Below are positions 9,353 to 17,604 of a stretch of DNA of 64,000 nt, piece after piece (position 1 is the stretch's first letter; each line of letters opens with the position of its first letter). The position numbers were made by a program, and so were the translations under genes. The notes under the pieces are model-generated. The model had not been told where the DNA came from. It was given only the letters and a program-made list of their open reading frames with translations, and searched no databases. Source of the stretch: JAWKWH01 sp963669285 (GTDB lineage: Bacteria; Pseudomonadota; Alphaproteobacteria; Rhizobiales; Rhizobiaceae). The DNA is taken from positions 496,001 through 560,000 of the forward strand of contig CAXXSI010000014.1 in assembly GCA_963669285.2 (NCBI GenBank), in the 5' to 3' direction.

Positions 9353-9553
9353 ATGTCGCTAGATCGTTTCGTTCTCGTTTTCGCCGGAAGCATGGTGTTG
9401 CTGTCAGTCGCGCTGACCGTTTGGGTTTCGCCGCTATTCGTCTGGCTCACTGTTTTTGTCGGTGTTAACCTGCTGCAATCCGGGTTCACCGGCTTTTGTC
9501 CGGCAGCCTCGGTGTTCAAGAAGCTTGGCATCAAGCCGGGCAATGCATTCTAG
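9353..9553 (+). CDS. DUF2892 (YgaP-like) inner membrane protein
   Basis: The 66-residue product has two membrane helices (about 8-27 and 29-45) followed by the conserved tail GFCPAASVFKKLGIKPG, the signature of the DUF2892 domain found in YgaP and next to rhodaneses. These proteins are linked to sulfur metabolism and are commonly co-regulated with BigR/SqrR-type sensors. The ATG at 9353 fits the family start; an ATG 12 bases upstream is also open. It leads the RND efflux operon, with 11 bp to the adaptor gene. Confidence 0.85.
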   Translation: MSLDRFVLVFAGSMVLLSVALTVWVSPLFVWLTVFVGVNLLQSGFTGFCPAASVFKKLGIKPGNAF

Positions 9554-9564
9554 GTCGTTCAAAC

Positions 9565-10527
9565 ATGCGCGCGCTTCTTACCCTTGCCTTGCTGTTGGTT
9601 GCCGGCGCTGCGGGCGCCGGGACCATTGAGATCGAGCCGAAGTCCATTACCGAATGGAAGGCCATCTACGGTCGGGTGGAAGCGCGCGACGCTGTTGCGG
9701 CGCGGGCGCGGATAGGCGGTGTTGTTGTCGATCTCAACATCACAGAGGGCGAACAGGTCACCGAGGGTGAAAAAATCGCAACGGTTCGCGATGACAAGAT
9801 CGCCTTCAGGATTGCCGCACTGGATGCGCAGCTTCGGGCTCTGAACGCCCAGTTGGAGACCGCCCTGTCCGAACTTGCCAGAGGCGAGAAACTGGTCGAA
9901 CGCGGATTCATGACCGTGCAACGGCTCGATCAACTGAAGACAGAGGTCGATGTCGTGCGCAATGAGGTTGCTGCCACCGAAGCACAGCGCTCGGTGGTGG
10001 TGCAACAAGGGGCTGAAGGTGAAGTATTCGCCCCGGCCGACGGGCGCGTGCTGAGCGTTCCTGTAACCCGCGGAGCCGTCATCATGGTCGGTGAAACCGT
10101 TGCCGATATCGGCGGCGGCGGATTCTTTCTGCGCCTTGCAATTCCCGAACGCCACGCCAGCGCGCTCGAACAAGGCGCCCAAATCCACATTTTAACCGAT
10201 GACGGGCAATCAACCGGCCGCCTGGCGAAAGTGTATCCGCAAATCGACAACGGCCGGGTCATTGCCGATGTCGAGGTTGATGAACTGGATACGGTATTTG
10301 TCAACGCGCGTGTTCTTGTCCGATTGCCGGTCGGAGAGCGAAAAGCAATTTTGGTCCCCCAATCCGCTGTGCAAACCCGCTTCGGCGTCGACTTTGTGAC
10401 GGTTTCAATCGACGGAACTGACGTCGAAAGAGCCGTCGTGCCTGGCGAAATAGTCGCCCATGATGGCGGGTCGTTTGTTGAAATCATCTCCGGACTATCC
10501 GCCGGCGACAAGATTGTTGTTCCATGA
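9565..10527 (+). CDS. RND efflux periplasmic adaptor subunit (HlyD/AcrA type)
   Basis: The 320-residue product has a signal peptide (about 1-20, ending AGAG), a split biotinyl-lipoyl-like domain (ARIGGVVVDLNITEGEQV near residue 45 and APADGRVLSVPVTRG near 155), a short alpha-hairpin between the halves, and beta-barrel and membrane-proximal domains. It links an inner-membrane RND pump to an outer-membrane channel, and no outer-membrane factor gene is nearby. The ATG at 9565 gives a clean signal peptide. The end overlaps the pump gene by 4 bases (ATGA). Confidence 0.9.
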   Translation: MRALLTLALLLVAGAAGAGTIEIEPKSITEWKAIYGRVEARDAVAARARIGGVVVDLNITEGEQVTEGEKIATVRDDKIAFRIAALDAQLRALNAQLETALSELARGEKLVERGFMTVQRLDQLKTEVDVVRNEVAATEAQRSVVVQQGAEGEVFAPADGRVLSVPVTRGAVIMVGETVADIGGGGFFLRLAIPERHASALEQGAQIHILTDDGQSTGRLAKVYPQIDNGRVIADVEVDELDTVFVNARVLVRLPVGERKAILVPQSAVQTRFGVDFVTVSIDGTDVERAVVPGEIVAHDGGSFVEIISGLSAGDKIVVP

Positions 10528-13500
10528 AACCGTCAAGCACCGGTCTCGGCATCGCGGGTCATCTCACGCGCAATTTCATAACGTCACCGTTGACGCCGTT
10601 ATTTCTGATCGCCGCCTTCGCATTCGGCCTTATCGCCTTGCTGACTTTGCCGCGCGAGGAAGAACCGCAGATATCTGTGCCGATGGTCGACATACTGGTG
10701 CGAGCCGACGGTCTGAAGGCGGACGACGCCGTCAAGCTGATTACCGAGCCGCTTGAAACGATCATCAAGGGGATCGACGGCGTCGAACATGTCTATTCCA
10801 ACACGCTTGACGATCAGGTCATGGTCACGGCCCGGTTTTTTGTCGGCACATCTGCAGATACGGCGGTATTGCGGGTTCATGACAAGGTGCGAGCGAACAT
10901 AACGCGCATCCCCGTCGGAGTACCGGAACCGGTCATCATCGGGCGCGGCATTGATGATGTCGCCATTGTCGCACTTACGCTTTCGCCGAAGCCAGGAGCT
11001 GATGTGACGTCGAACGACCTGACCCGTGTCGCCCGCGAACTGCGCACGGAACTGGCCAAGCTCGACAATGTGGGGCTCACCTATCTCGTGGGCGAAACCA
11101 ATGAGATCATTCGCGTCGCACCCGACCCGCAGCGACTGGCGCTCTACGGCGTGACCCTGCAGCAATTATCAGCCAAGGTTGCGCGAGCCAACCGGTCCTT
11201 TCCCGCCGGTCAGGTGCGCAGCGAAGGCGAACAGATCCAGGTCGTGGCCGGAGAGACACTGCGATCACCGGCCGAAATCGGCAACCTGCTTTTGACCACC
11301 AGGGATGGCAGGCCGGTTTATGTCCGCGACGTCGCCGATATCGCCTTTGCAACCGACATGAGTGAAACCCGCGTGGCGAGCGTCACCAACGAAGATGGAG
11401 AGGTTTTGCGGGTACCGGCGGTGACACTGGCTCTGGCCAAGCGCGCCGGGTCAAATGCCGTCACCGTCGCCGAGAACATCCTCGAACGCGTCCACAAACT
11501 TGAACATTATCTCATACCCGACTCCATCCAAGTGGAGGTTACCCGCGACTACGGCGAGACCGCAAACGAGAAAGCCAACGAGTTGCTGTACCATCTCGGA
11601 TTGGCAACGGTTTCGATCATCTTGCTCGTGTGGTTCTCGATCGGTCGACGCGAGGCTCTGGTTGTTGCGGTCGTCATTCCGGTGACCATTCTTCTGACGT
11701 TGTTCGCATCCCGGCTAATGGGCTACACGCTCAACCGTGTCTCGCTGTTTGCTCTGATTTTCTCGATCGGAATCCTGGTCGACGACGCGATTGTCGTCAT
11801 CGAGAACATTGCCCGTCACTGGGGTATGGGCGATGGCCGCAACAAGCGTGACGCGGCCATTGAAGCCGTCGCCGAGGTCGGCAACCCGACCATCGTTGCC
11901 ACACTCACCGTCGTTGCCGCTCTGCTTCCGATGCTGTTCGTGTCGGGAATGATGGGCCCTTACATGAGCCCGATCCCGGCCAACGCCTCGGCGGCGATGA
12001 TCTTTTCCTTCTTTGTTGCCGTCATGGTCACGCCCTGGCTCATGCTCAAAGTGTCGAAGAATGCCCCCACGCCTTCCCATGACAATCATTCCGGCGGCGG
12101 ACTTGGCCGGATGTACACGGCGCTTGCGCGGCCGATTCTTGCAACCAAATTCGTAAGCTGGGTATTCCTTCTCGCCGTCGGCGCGCTGACGCTTGGATCA
12201 CTGGCGCTGTTCTACACCGAGGATGTGACGGTCAAGCTATTGCCTTTTGACAACAAGTCCGAGCTATCGGTGACGATTGACCTGCCGGAGGGCTCTTCGG
12301 TTGAGGCCACTGACGCGGTTGCTCAATCCATTGCCAGGATCGTGCTCGAACTGCCCGAAACCAGGTCGGTGCAGACCCATGCCGGGACAGCAGCGCCATT
12401 CAACTTCAACGGACTTGTCAGGCACTCCTTCTACCGCACCGGACCGCATCAGGGTGATGTCGCCCTCAATCTGTTGCCCAAGGGCGAGCGCGAGCGCAGC
12501 AGTCATGAAATCGCGCTCGAAATTCGCACGCGCATTGCCGCGGCACCGACGCCGCCGGGCACCAGTCTGAAAGTGGTCGAACCGCCGCCAGGGCCGCCGG
12601 TCCTGGCGACACTGCTCGCGGAAATATACGGTCCTGATGCCGAGACCCGCCGCCAGGTCGCGGCCAAGGTTGAAGAGGCTTTCAGATCGGTGCCGTTCAT
12701 CGTCGACATCGACAATTCATACGGTCAGCCGGCGCGGCGCCTCCGCGCGTTGATCTCGACCGACGATCTTGAATTCTTCCGCGTGGAGGAAGGCGATGTG
12801 TTCGACACACTCTCGGTGCTCAGCCGCGGAATGACTGTCGGCTATTCGCATCGCGGTGGTGGCCGCCAGCCCATTGCAATCAGAATTGAGCGGCCAAAAG
12901 GCGAAAAAGTTATCGACGAGCGTTTTCTGACGACGCCAATTCCGGCCAATGTGCTACCCGGCGACCGGGCAATTGTGGAACTTGGCGATGTCGTACACAT
13001 CAAAGCGGAACGCGCTTCGTTTCCCGTTTTCCGGCACAATGGACGAACCGCCGAACTGGTTACGGCGGAACTGGCGGGAAGTTTCGAGGCGCCGCTTTAC
13101 GGCATGCTGGCGGTTCAAAAGGCGATCGATGCGCAGGACTGGACGGGATTGCCAAAACCTGAAATCTCCCTGCACGGTCAGCCGCAGGATGAGAGACAGC
13201 CGACATTGCTTTGGGACGGGGAGTGGGAAGTCACATGGGTGACCTTCCGCGACATGGGAGCCGCTTTCGGTGTCGCGCTTCTTGGCATCTACATACTGGT
13301 CGTCGCCCAGTTTGGGTCATTCAGGGTGCCGCTGGTCATCCTGACGCCCATTCCGCTCACATTCATCGGGATCCTCGGCGGACACTGGATTTTCGGTGCG
13401 CCGTTCTCGGCCACATCGATGATCGGGTTCATCGCGCTTGCCGGCATTATCGTGCGCAATTCGATCCTGTTGGTTGATTTCATCAGGCACGCCGAGACGG

Positions 13501-13715
13501 AAAACCAGCCAACCAAGGAGATCCTGATCGAGGCCGGCGCAATCAGGTTCAAGCCGATACTGCTTACCGCTCTGGCGGCGATGATCGGGGCGGCGGTGAT
13601 CCTGACCGATCCGATATTTCAGGGCTTGGCCATTTCGCTGTTGTTCGGCCTTGCTTCGTCCACCATGCTCACCGTGCTGGTGATACCGGCAATATATCGG
13701 GTGCTGCGAACCTGA
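10524..13715 (+). CDS. Efflux RND transporter permease subunit
   Basis: A 1063-residue, 12-helix RND pump: a first helix near residues 28-45, a large periplasmic loop, the helix 4 motif IGILVDDAIVVIEN with the paired aspartates of the proton relay, a second periplasmic loop after about residue 560, and the closing helix block with FIALAGIIVRNSILLVDFIRHAE. Family members expel drugs, solvents or metals by proton antiport. Because the operon lies next to a persulfide-sensor-type ArsR and DUF2892, I infer a role in sulfur- or thiol-related stress, but the substrate is not visible. The closest known groups are the MdtC/AcrB-like HAE1 pumps. Confidence 0.93.
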   Translation: MKPSSTGLGIAGHLTRNFITSPLTPLFLIAAFAFGLIALLTLPREEEPQISVPMVDILVRADGLKADDAVKLITEPLETIIKGIDGVEHVYSNTLDDQVMVTARFFVGTSADTAVLRVHDKVRANITRIPVGVPEPVIIGRGIDDVAIVALTLSPKPGADVTSNDLTRVARELRTELAKLDNVGLTYLVGETNEIIRVAPDPQRLALYGVTLQQLSAKVARANRSFPAGQVRSEGEQIQVVAGETLRSPAEIGNLLLTTRDGRPVYVRDVADIAFATDMSETRVASVTNEDGEVLRVPAVTLALAKRAGSNAVTVAENILERVHKLEHYLIPDSIQVEVTRDYGETANEKANELLYHLGLATVSIILLVWFSIGRREALVVAVVIPVTILLTLFASRLMGYTLNRVSLFALIFSIGILVDDAIVVIENIARHWGMGDGRNKRDAAIEAVAEVGNPTIVATLTVVAALLPMLFVSGMMGPYMSPIPANASAAMIFSFFVAVMVTPWLMLKVSKNAPTPSHDNHSGGGLGRMYTALARPILATKFVSWVFLLAVGALTLGSLALFYTEDVTVKLLPFDNKSELSVTIDLPEGSSVEATDAVAQSIARIVLELPETRSVQTHAGTAAPFNFNGLVRHSFYRTGPHQGDVALNLLPKGERERSSHEIALEIRTRIAAAPTPPGTSLKVVEPPPGPPVLATLLAEIYGPDAETRRQVAAKVEEAFRSVPFIVDIDNSYGQPARRLRALISTDDLEFFRVEEGDVFDTLSVLSRGMTVGYSHRGGGRQPIAIRIERPKGEKVIDERFLTTPIPANVLPGDRAIVELGDVVHIKAERASFPVFRHNGRTAELVTAELAGSFEAPLYGMLAVQKAIDAQDWTGLPKPEISLHGQPQDERQPTLLWDGEWEVTWVTFRDMGAAFGVALLGIYILVVAQFGSFRVPLVILTPIPLTFIGILGGHWIFGAPFSATSMIGFIALAGIIVRNSILLVDFIRHAETENQPTKEILIEAGAIRFKPILLTALAAMIGAAVILTDPIFQGLAISLLFGLASSTMLTVLVIPAIYRVLRT

Positions 13716-13747
13716 TCCGATTGCCGTCGCCTGGTGACCTGTACCGG

Positions 13748-14137
13748 TCAGATGTTGGCCACAACGGTTTCCAACATCTTCCTCACGTCGCCGGCGACGG
13801 CCTTCAGCTCATCATTGTCGATTGCCGACATCGATGCCAGCGGATCGATCGCGCTGACTTCGACCGCACCGCCGGTTTCCCCGCGAACGATGACGTTACA
13901 TGGCAACATCGCACCGACGCGCGGTTCGATTTTCATCGCCTGATGCGCCATACCCGGATTGCACGCGCCGAGGATGAGATAGTCATCGACATCGACGTCG
14001 ATCTTCTTCTTGAGCGTCGCCTTGACGTCGATCTCGGTCAAAACGCCAAATCCCTGTTCGGCCAAAGCCGCACGGGTGCGCTCGACGATGGAAGTGAAGC
14101 TCTCTCCGGAAAATGTTCGATCAATCGTATAGTTCAC
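13748..14137 (-). CDS. DUF302 domain protein
   Basis: The 129-residue product matches DUF302: FSGESFTSIVERTRAALAEQGFGVLTEIDV, the CNPGMAHQAM centre, and LPCNVIVRGETGG. DUF302 proteins form small beta-alpha sandwich dimers and are often found with sulfur-oxidation or thiol-stress genes. I start it at GTG 14137 because AAGGGAG lies 8 bases upstream; the frame extends 14 codons further. It is convergent with the RND pump, 32 bp away, and its presence fits the sulfur theme of that cluster. Confidence 0.85.
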   Translation of the reverse strand: MNYTIDRTFSGESFTSIVERTRAALAEQGFGVLTEIDVKATLKKKIDVDVDDYLILGACNPGMAHQAMKIEPRVGAMLPCNVIVRGETGGAVEVSAIDPLASMSAIDNDELKAVAGDVRKMLETVVANI

Positions 14138-14334
14138 GGTCGTTTCTCCCTTGTCGGTCAGTGCTGCGTCCGAAACCATCCCTGAGCGTCCAAATTAACG
14201 CTTTCCGCAGTCAAGTTCCATGCCAGCAAAGCCGCAGAACTGCGGGATACTGTGCCGAAAACCGCTCAAACACCCAAAAAATAAAGACTAAATGGCGGTG
14301 CTTTCAGTCTGGTGCGAACCGGTCTCGGGTTCAA

Positions 14335-14465
14335 AATTCCCTGTTAATGGCCGAAATACTAGGAAAATTCGTGAGATTACTCTGTTTTCTGACACCGGCG
14401 GCCGAATACCCGCACCATTTCAGCGCGTTAGGTATGATCTTGCGAAATCGGATAACAGGGAAATT
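14335..14465. repeat. Long-range inverted repeat of the AATTCCCTGTTA motif
   Basis: AATTCCCTGTTA at 14335-14346 is matched in inverse by TAACAGGGAAATT at 14453-14465, differing by one extra A. About 106 bases lie between. Similar CAGGGAA motifs are familiar to me from mobile-element borders in alphaproteobacteria. Here the pair sits at the left edge of the ParB/methyltransferase island and may be a remnant of its boundary. Confidence 0.45.
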
Positions 14466-14842
14466 GCAATTCCGTATCAGGCATTTTTGGCGCTGGAGCA
14501 GGGACTTTGGCCAGCTTTGCCTTCGTGGTTGCGTGTTTCGCCATTATGGCTGCCTCCGGCTAAGTGAACGCTTACTCAATCGAATGATGCCGGGTTCAAT
14601 TGAGTGCGTGCGGGCCTACTAGTTCAAATTTGTATCAAATGCGGTTGTGTCGGATTACATCTGCAATCAGGCCTTGAATAGGAGCTCGGCTTGGCGTATA
14701 TAAGAGGTACCCAGACGGTAACCGTGTCGCGGCATGAGCCGAGACTACGCACCGTTGTAAGGTGAGCACTGAACATGGTTTTGGCGCCACCGGTAAAGGT
14801 CCATACCGACCCATGGTGGAAGGCATGGTTTCTGGAATTTTC

Positions 14843-14892
14843 CGGAGCCTATGCCTTTTTTGTTTGGTCAGGCTCCGACAAATTAAGGAGCC
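14843..14892 (+). promoter_or_regulatory. Leader with two mutually exclusive hairpins, one hiding the ribosome site
   Basis: CGGAGCCT at 14843-14850 pairs perfectly with AGGCTCCG at 14870-14877 (8 bp, 19-base loop). The core of that second arm, GGCTCC at 14871-14876, can instead pair with GGAGCC at 14887-14892 across a 10-base loop. That third arm contains the GGAG of the ribosome site (AAGGAG 14885-14890) for the ATG at 14898. The two folds exclude each other, so translation of the methyltransferase could be switched. The pairings are read directly; the regulatory role is inferred. Confidence 0.45.
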
Positions 14893-14897
14893 ATACC

Positions 14898-16253
14898 ATG
14901 GCCAAGCTAATGATTGTCGACAGACAAATAGATGGGCTCAAACCCCATCCCAACAACCCGCGCACGCATTCCCAAAAACAGATCCAGCAGATCGCTGCGT
15001 CAATTGACCGGTTCGGCTTTACCAATCCGATTCTGATTGACGAAAGCAACAGGATCATTGCCGGCCACGGTCGTGTCGAAGCGGCAAAACTTATCGGTCA
15101 CCTCAATGTCCCGACTGTTTGTATGAAGGGTATGAGCGATGACGAATTGCGCGCGTACATTATCGCTGACAACCGCCTGGCCGAAAACGCCGGCTGGGAT
15201 TCGGAGATTTTGGCGATTGAGTTATCCTTTCTGTCTCAACTCGACATCGAGATTGACCCCACGATCACCGGGTTCGAAACGCCGCAGATAGACATTGTTA
15301 TTGGCCAGTCGCAGATCGGCAAGAATGCTGACAACACAGATGATGCTGATCAGATGCCCGATCCCACTGTAACCGATCCGGTCTCCCGATTAGGCGATAT
15401 TTGGCAGATCGGGAATCACCGATTGATCTGTGGTGATTCAACCAAACACAAAACTTACGAAGCGTTGCTCGGAGGCGAGCGCGCGCAGATGGTATTTTGC
15501 GATCCGCCATATAACGTGCCGATCAATCGACATGTTAGCGGGTTAGGCCAAATTAAGCATCGCGAATTCGCGATGGCGTCGGGCGAAATGTTGGATGTTG
15601 AGTTTGTCGAATTCCTCACGACGGTTTTTGGGCACCTAGCCGCCTTTTCCGCTGACGGTTCGCTTCACTTTCAGTGCATGGATTGGCGTCATATCGCTCA
15701 AATTATGGCGGCCGGAGATACGGCATATACCGAGCTGAAGAACCTGTGCGTCTGGGTGAAAGAAAATGGCGGCATGGGGTCGCTTTACCGGTCAAAGCAC
15801 GAGCTGATCTTCGTGTTTAAGTCGGGAAACGGCCGCCACGTGAACAATATCGAACTCGGCAAGCACGGCCGCTATCGAACCAATGTTTGGCAGTATGCCG
15901 GTGTCAACGGATTTGGCGGGTCGAGGAAGGATTTATTGCTGCACCCAACCGTCAAACCGGTTGCGCTTATAAATGACGCCATTCTTGATTGTTCGCACCG
16001 CGGCGGCATTGTTCTCGATGCATTTGCCGGCTCGGGCAGCACGCTCGTCGCGTCGCAAAAGGCAGGCCGCTGCGGTTACGGTATCGAGATCGATCCGGCC
16101 TATTGCGATGTGACAATCAGGCGGCTTCACAACCTGTTCGGACTTGAAGCAATCAGCGAAGAAACCGGGCAGAGCTTTGCCGATGTAGAAAGACGTCGCC
16201 CAACCGACACCCAGTTGGCCGAGCCTTTGCAAGAAATCGAGGTGCCGTTATGA
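14898..16253 (+). CDS. ParB-domain DNA methyltransferase (beta-class, phage/plasmid type)
   Basis: The 451-residue product joins an N-terminal ParB-like nuclease-fold domain (about 8-100: LKPHPNNPRTHS, FGFTNPILIDESNRIIAGHGR, ADNRLAENAGW) to an adenine/cytosine-N methyltransferase. The catalytic DPPYNVPI starts at residue 202 and the AdoMet motif DAFAGSGST near 374 follows it, the beta-class order shared with CcrM-like enzymes. Such fusions are common in prophages, gene-transfer-like clusters and plasmids. ATG 14898 has AAGGAG 8 bases upstream. No restriction endonuclease is adjacent, so it is an orphan modification enzyme. Its stop overlaps the next start (ATGA). Confidence 0.9.
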   Translation: MAKLMIVDRQIDGLKPHPNNPRTHSQKQIQQIAASIDRFGFTNPILIDESNRIIAGHGRVEAAKLIGHLNVPTVCMKGMSDDELRAYIIADNRLAENAGWDSEILAIELSFLSQLDIEIDPTITGFETPQIDIVIGQSQIGKNADNTDDADQMPDPTVTDPVSRLGDIWQIGNHRLICGDSTKHKTYEALLGGERAQMVFCDPPYNVPINRHVSGLGQIKHREFAMASGEMLDVEFVEFLTTVFGHLAAFSADGSLHFQCMDWRHIAQIMAAGDTAYTELKNLCVWVKENGGMGSLYRSKHELIFVFKSGNGRHVNNIELGKHGRYRTNVWQYAGVNGFGGSRKDLLLHPTVKPVALINDAILDCSHRGGIVLDAFAGSGSTLVASQKAGRCGYGIEIDPAYCDVTIRRLHNLFGLEAISEETGQSFADVERRRPTDTQLAEPLQEIEVPL

Positions 16254-16741
16254 CAACCGACGAAAAGCCAAAAGTCGGCTATGGCAGGCCGCCGGTCAAT
16301 CGACAGTTCAAAAAGGGTCAAAGCGGAAATCCAAACGGGCGACCGAAAAAGCCCAAGGCGCCCGAGATCGATGCCATCGAAATCCTGGATAGACCGGTCG
16401 ACGCAAGGATTAACGGTGAACGACGGCAGATCGACCCTTATGAAGCGCAGCTGCTGCAACAATTAGAGCGCGCCAGGCAAGGAAATAGAGACGCCATTTT
16501 CTACCTAATCGATGCATTTAAAAAGCACGGCGTGATCGAGCCGTCGGAAGTCGCTGCTACCGAAAGCGTCGTCGTGCTTCCAGGTTCGATGCCATGGCCG
16601 ATGGCGCTTATAATCGCAGAGAAATTCGGCCAACCACCGTGGACGAAGCGCCAAAAGGCGATCGGAAAAGAGCTCTACCTGAAAGAATGCTCTGATGATG
16701 AGCGCGTGATTGACGAAGCGATAGGATACCCGGACCTATGA
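16250..16741 (+). CDS. DUF5681 domain protein (first copy)
   Basis: The 163-residue product has the DUF5681 signature GYGRPPVNRQFKKGQSGNPN followed by GRPKKPK at residues 7-34, a basic, glycine/proline-rich segment likely to bind nucleic acid, then a charged helical body. DUF5681 proteins usually accompany ParB-methyltransferases and phage packaging genes. It overlaps both neighbours by 4 bases, so the three genes form one tightly coupled operon. No terminase large subunit follows here. Confidence 0.82.
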   Translation: MTTDEKPKVGYGRPPVNRQFKKGQSGNPNGRPKKPKAPEIDAIEILDRPVDARINGERRQIDPYEAQLLQQLERARQGNRDAIFYLIDAFKKHGVIEPSEVAATESVVVLPGSMPWPMALIIAEKFGQPPWTKRQKAIGKELYLKECSDDERVIDEAIGYPDL

Positions 16742-17163
16742 CTGACCAAAACAAAAGGAAATCCGCCAAAGACGGCGGTTCTTCAAGCCGACGAATTACC
16801 CATATCGGCCCTGGCAATCCCAAGGGCCGACCCAAGGGATCGAGAAACCGGAAAACGATCATCAAGGAATTTGCTGATCGCACGCAACGAGTAACGATTG
16901 ACGGCGAGATGTGGGATGTCACCACTGTCGAACTGCTGCTACATATGGCAAGAAATCTTGCTCTAAGCGGTGATCTTCGGGCGGCAAAGAAACTTGACAA
17001 GCTTCGTCAGGATCTGTCGCCCGAACCAATTGAGTCGGATGGCGTCTTGCTCGCTCCAGAGATTTTGCCAGTAGAAGAGTTTATTCGACGAGAAACAATC
17101 GGAGGCTCGTTTATCTCGGGGCCGCCTTCATTGCCGCCACCGCACGACAAGAAATCCGGCTGA
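16738..17163 (+). CDS. DUF5681 domain protein (second copy)
   Basis: The 141-residue product carries a shorter form of the same motif, THIGPGNPKGRPKGSRNRKT, at about residues 21-40, and then a helical region ending in a proline-rich tail. It is a diverged relative of the upstream gene and starts at the ATGA overlap at 16738. Tandem copies suggest a paired role such as a heteromeric DNA-binding complex, but that is inference. It converges on an XRE regulator 8 bp downstream. Confidence 0.8.
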   Translation: MTDQNKRKSAKDGGSSSRRITHIGPGNPKGRPKGSRNRKTIIKEFADRTQRVTIDGEMWDVTTVELLLHMARNLALSGDLRAAKKLDKLRQDLSPEPIESDGVLLAPEILPVEEFIRRETIGGSFISGPPSLPPPHDKKSG

Positions 17164-17171
17164 TCGTTTGC

Positions 17172-17435
17172 TTATCGATCTCTTTTGCGCCCTGCCCTGA
17201 GCGGCTTTTGCGTCGGTGCATTCTTTGGCACCGGCGCAAAGAACTCGGCGATATCGCACTCAAGCGCGGCCGCCAGTTTTTCCAGGGTAACAACCGTTGG
17301 GTTTTTGCCACCCCGTTCCAGATGACCGACATAAGCGCGCTCTATGTCTGCCATATGAGCGAGATCATCCTGAGAAATATCCTTGGCAACGCGCAGCCGT
17401 CGCAAATTCCAGGCAACAAGCAATCGAACTTCCAT
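17172..17435 (-). CDS. XRE-family helix-turn-helix regulator
   Basis: The 87-residue product is a compact Cro/C1-type DNA-binding domain: NLRRLRVAKDISQDDLAHMADIERAYVGHLERGGKNPTVVTLEKLAAALE in residues 10-59 (quoted in short parts: SQDDLAHMADIERAYVGHLE), followed by FFAPVP and a basic tail. Such small regulators often control mobile-element modules. It faces the DUF5681 operon with 8 bp between stop codons and probably has its own promoter in the 17436-17604 spacer. Confidence 0.9.
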   Translation of the reverse strand: MEVRLLVAWNLRRLRVAKDISQDDLAHMADIERAYVGHLERGGKNPTVVTLEKLAAALECDIAEFFAPVPKNAPTQKPLRAGRKRDR

Positions 17436-17604
17436 GTCTGGAAGCGATCATTTTGTGGCTCAATAAACCACGTACTATAACACCAGTTTTTAACACTTCT
17501 CCGTTATCACCAGCACAACGGTAAACAGAACCGGCAGACGTTCCGATTGGCTCATTCAATCGAGCGATTGGATACCCACGACCGCCGGTTCGCAGCGAAG
17601 GGCG

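Larger units (their letters stand above)
14138..14897. other. Intergenic border of the methyltransferase island
   Basis: No convincing gene is visible in this 760-base stretch. It contains a long-range inverted repeat at 14335-14465 and the leader of the methyltransferase gene with its hairpins, both described separately. A frame open from 14775 runs without a stop into the methyltransferase, but it lacks family similarity upstream of 14898. The stretch marks the change from the efflux operon to phage- or plasmid-like genes. Confidence 0.5.

Noticed and set aside
14310..14350. GGGTTCAAAATTCC resembling a tRNA T-arm
   Set aside because: The stem bases on either side do not pair and no acceptor or anticodon arm is found; the motif belongs to the AATTCCCTGTTA inverted repeat.
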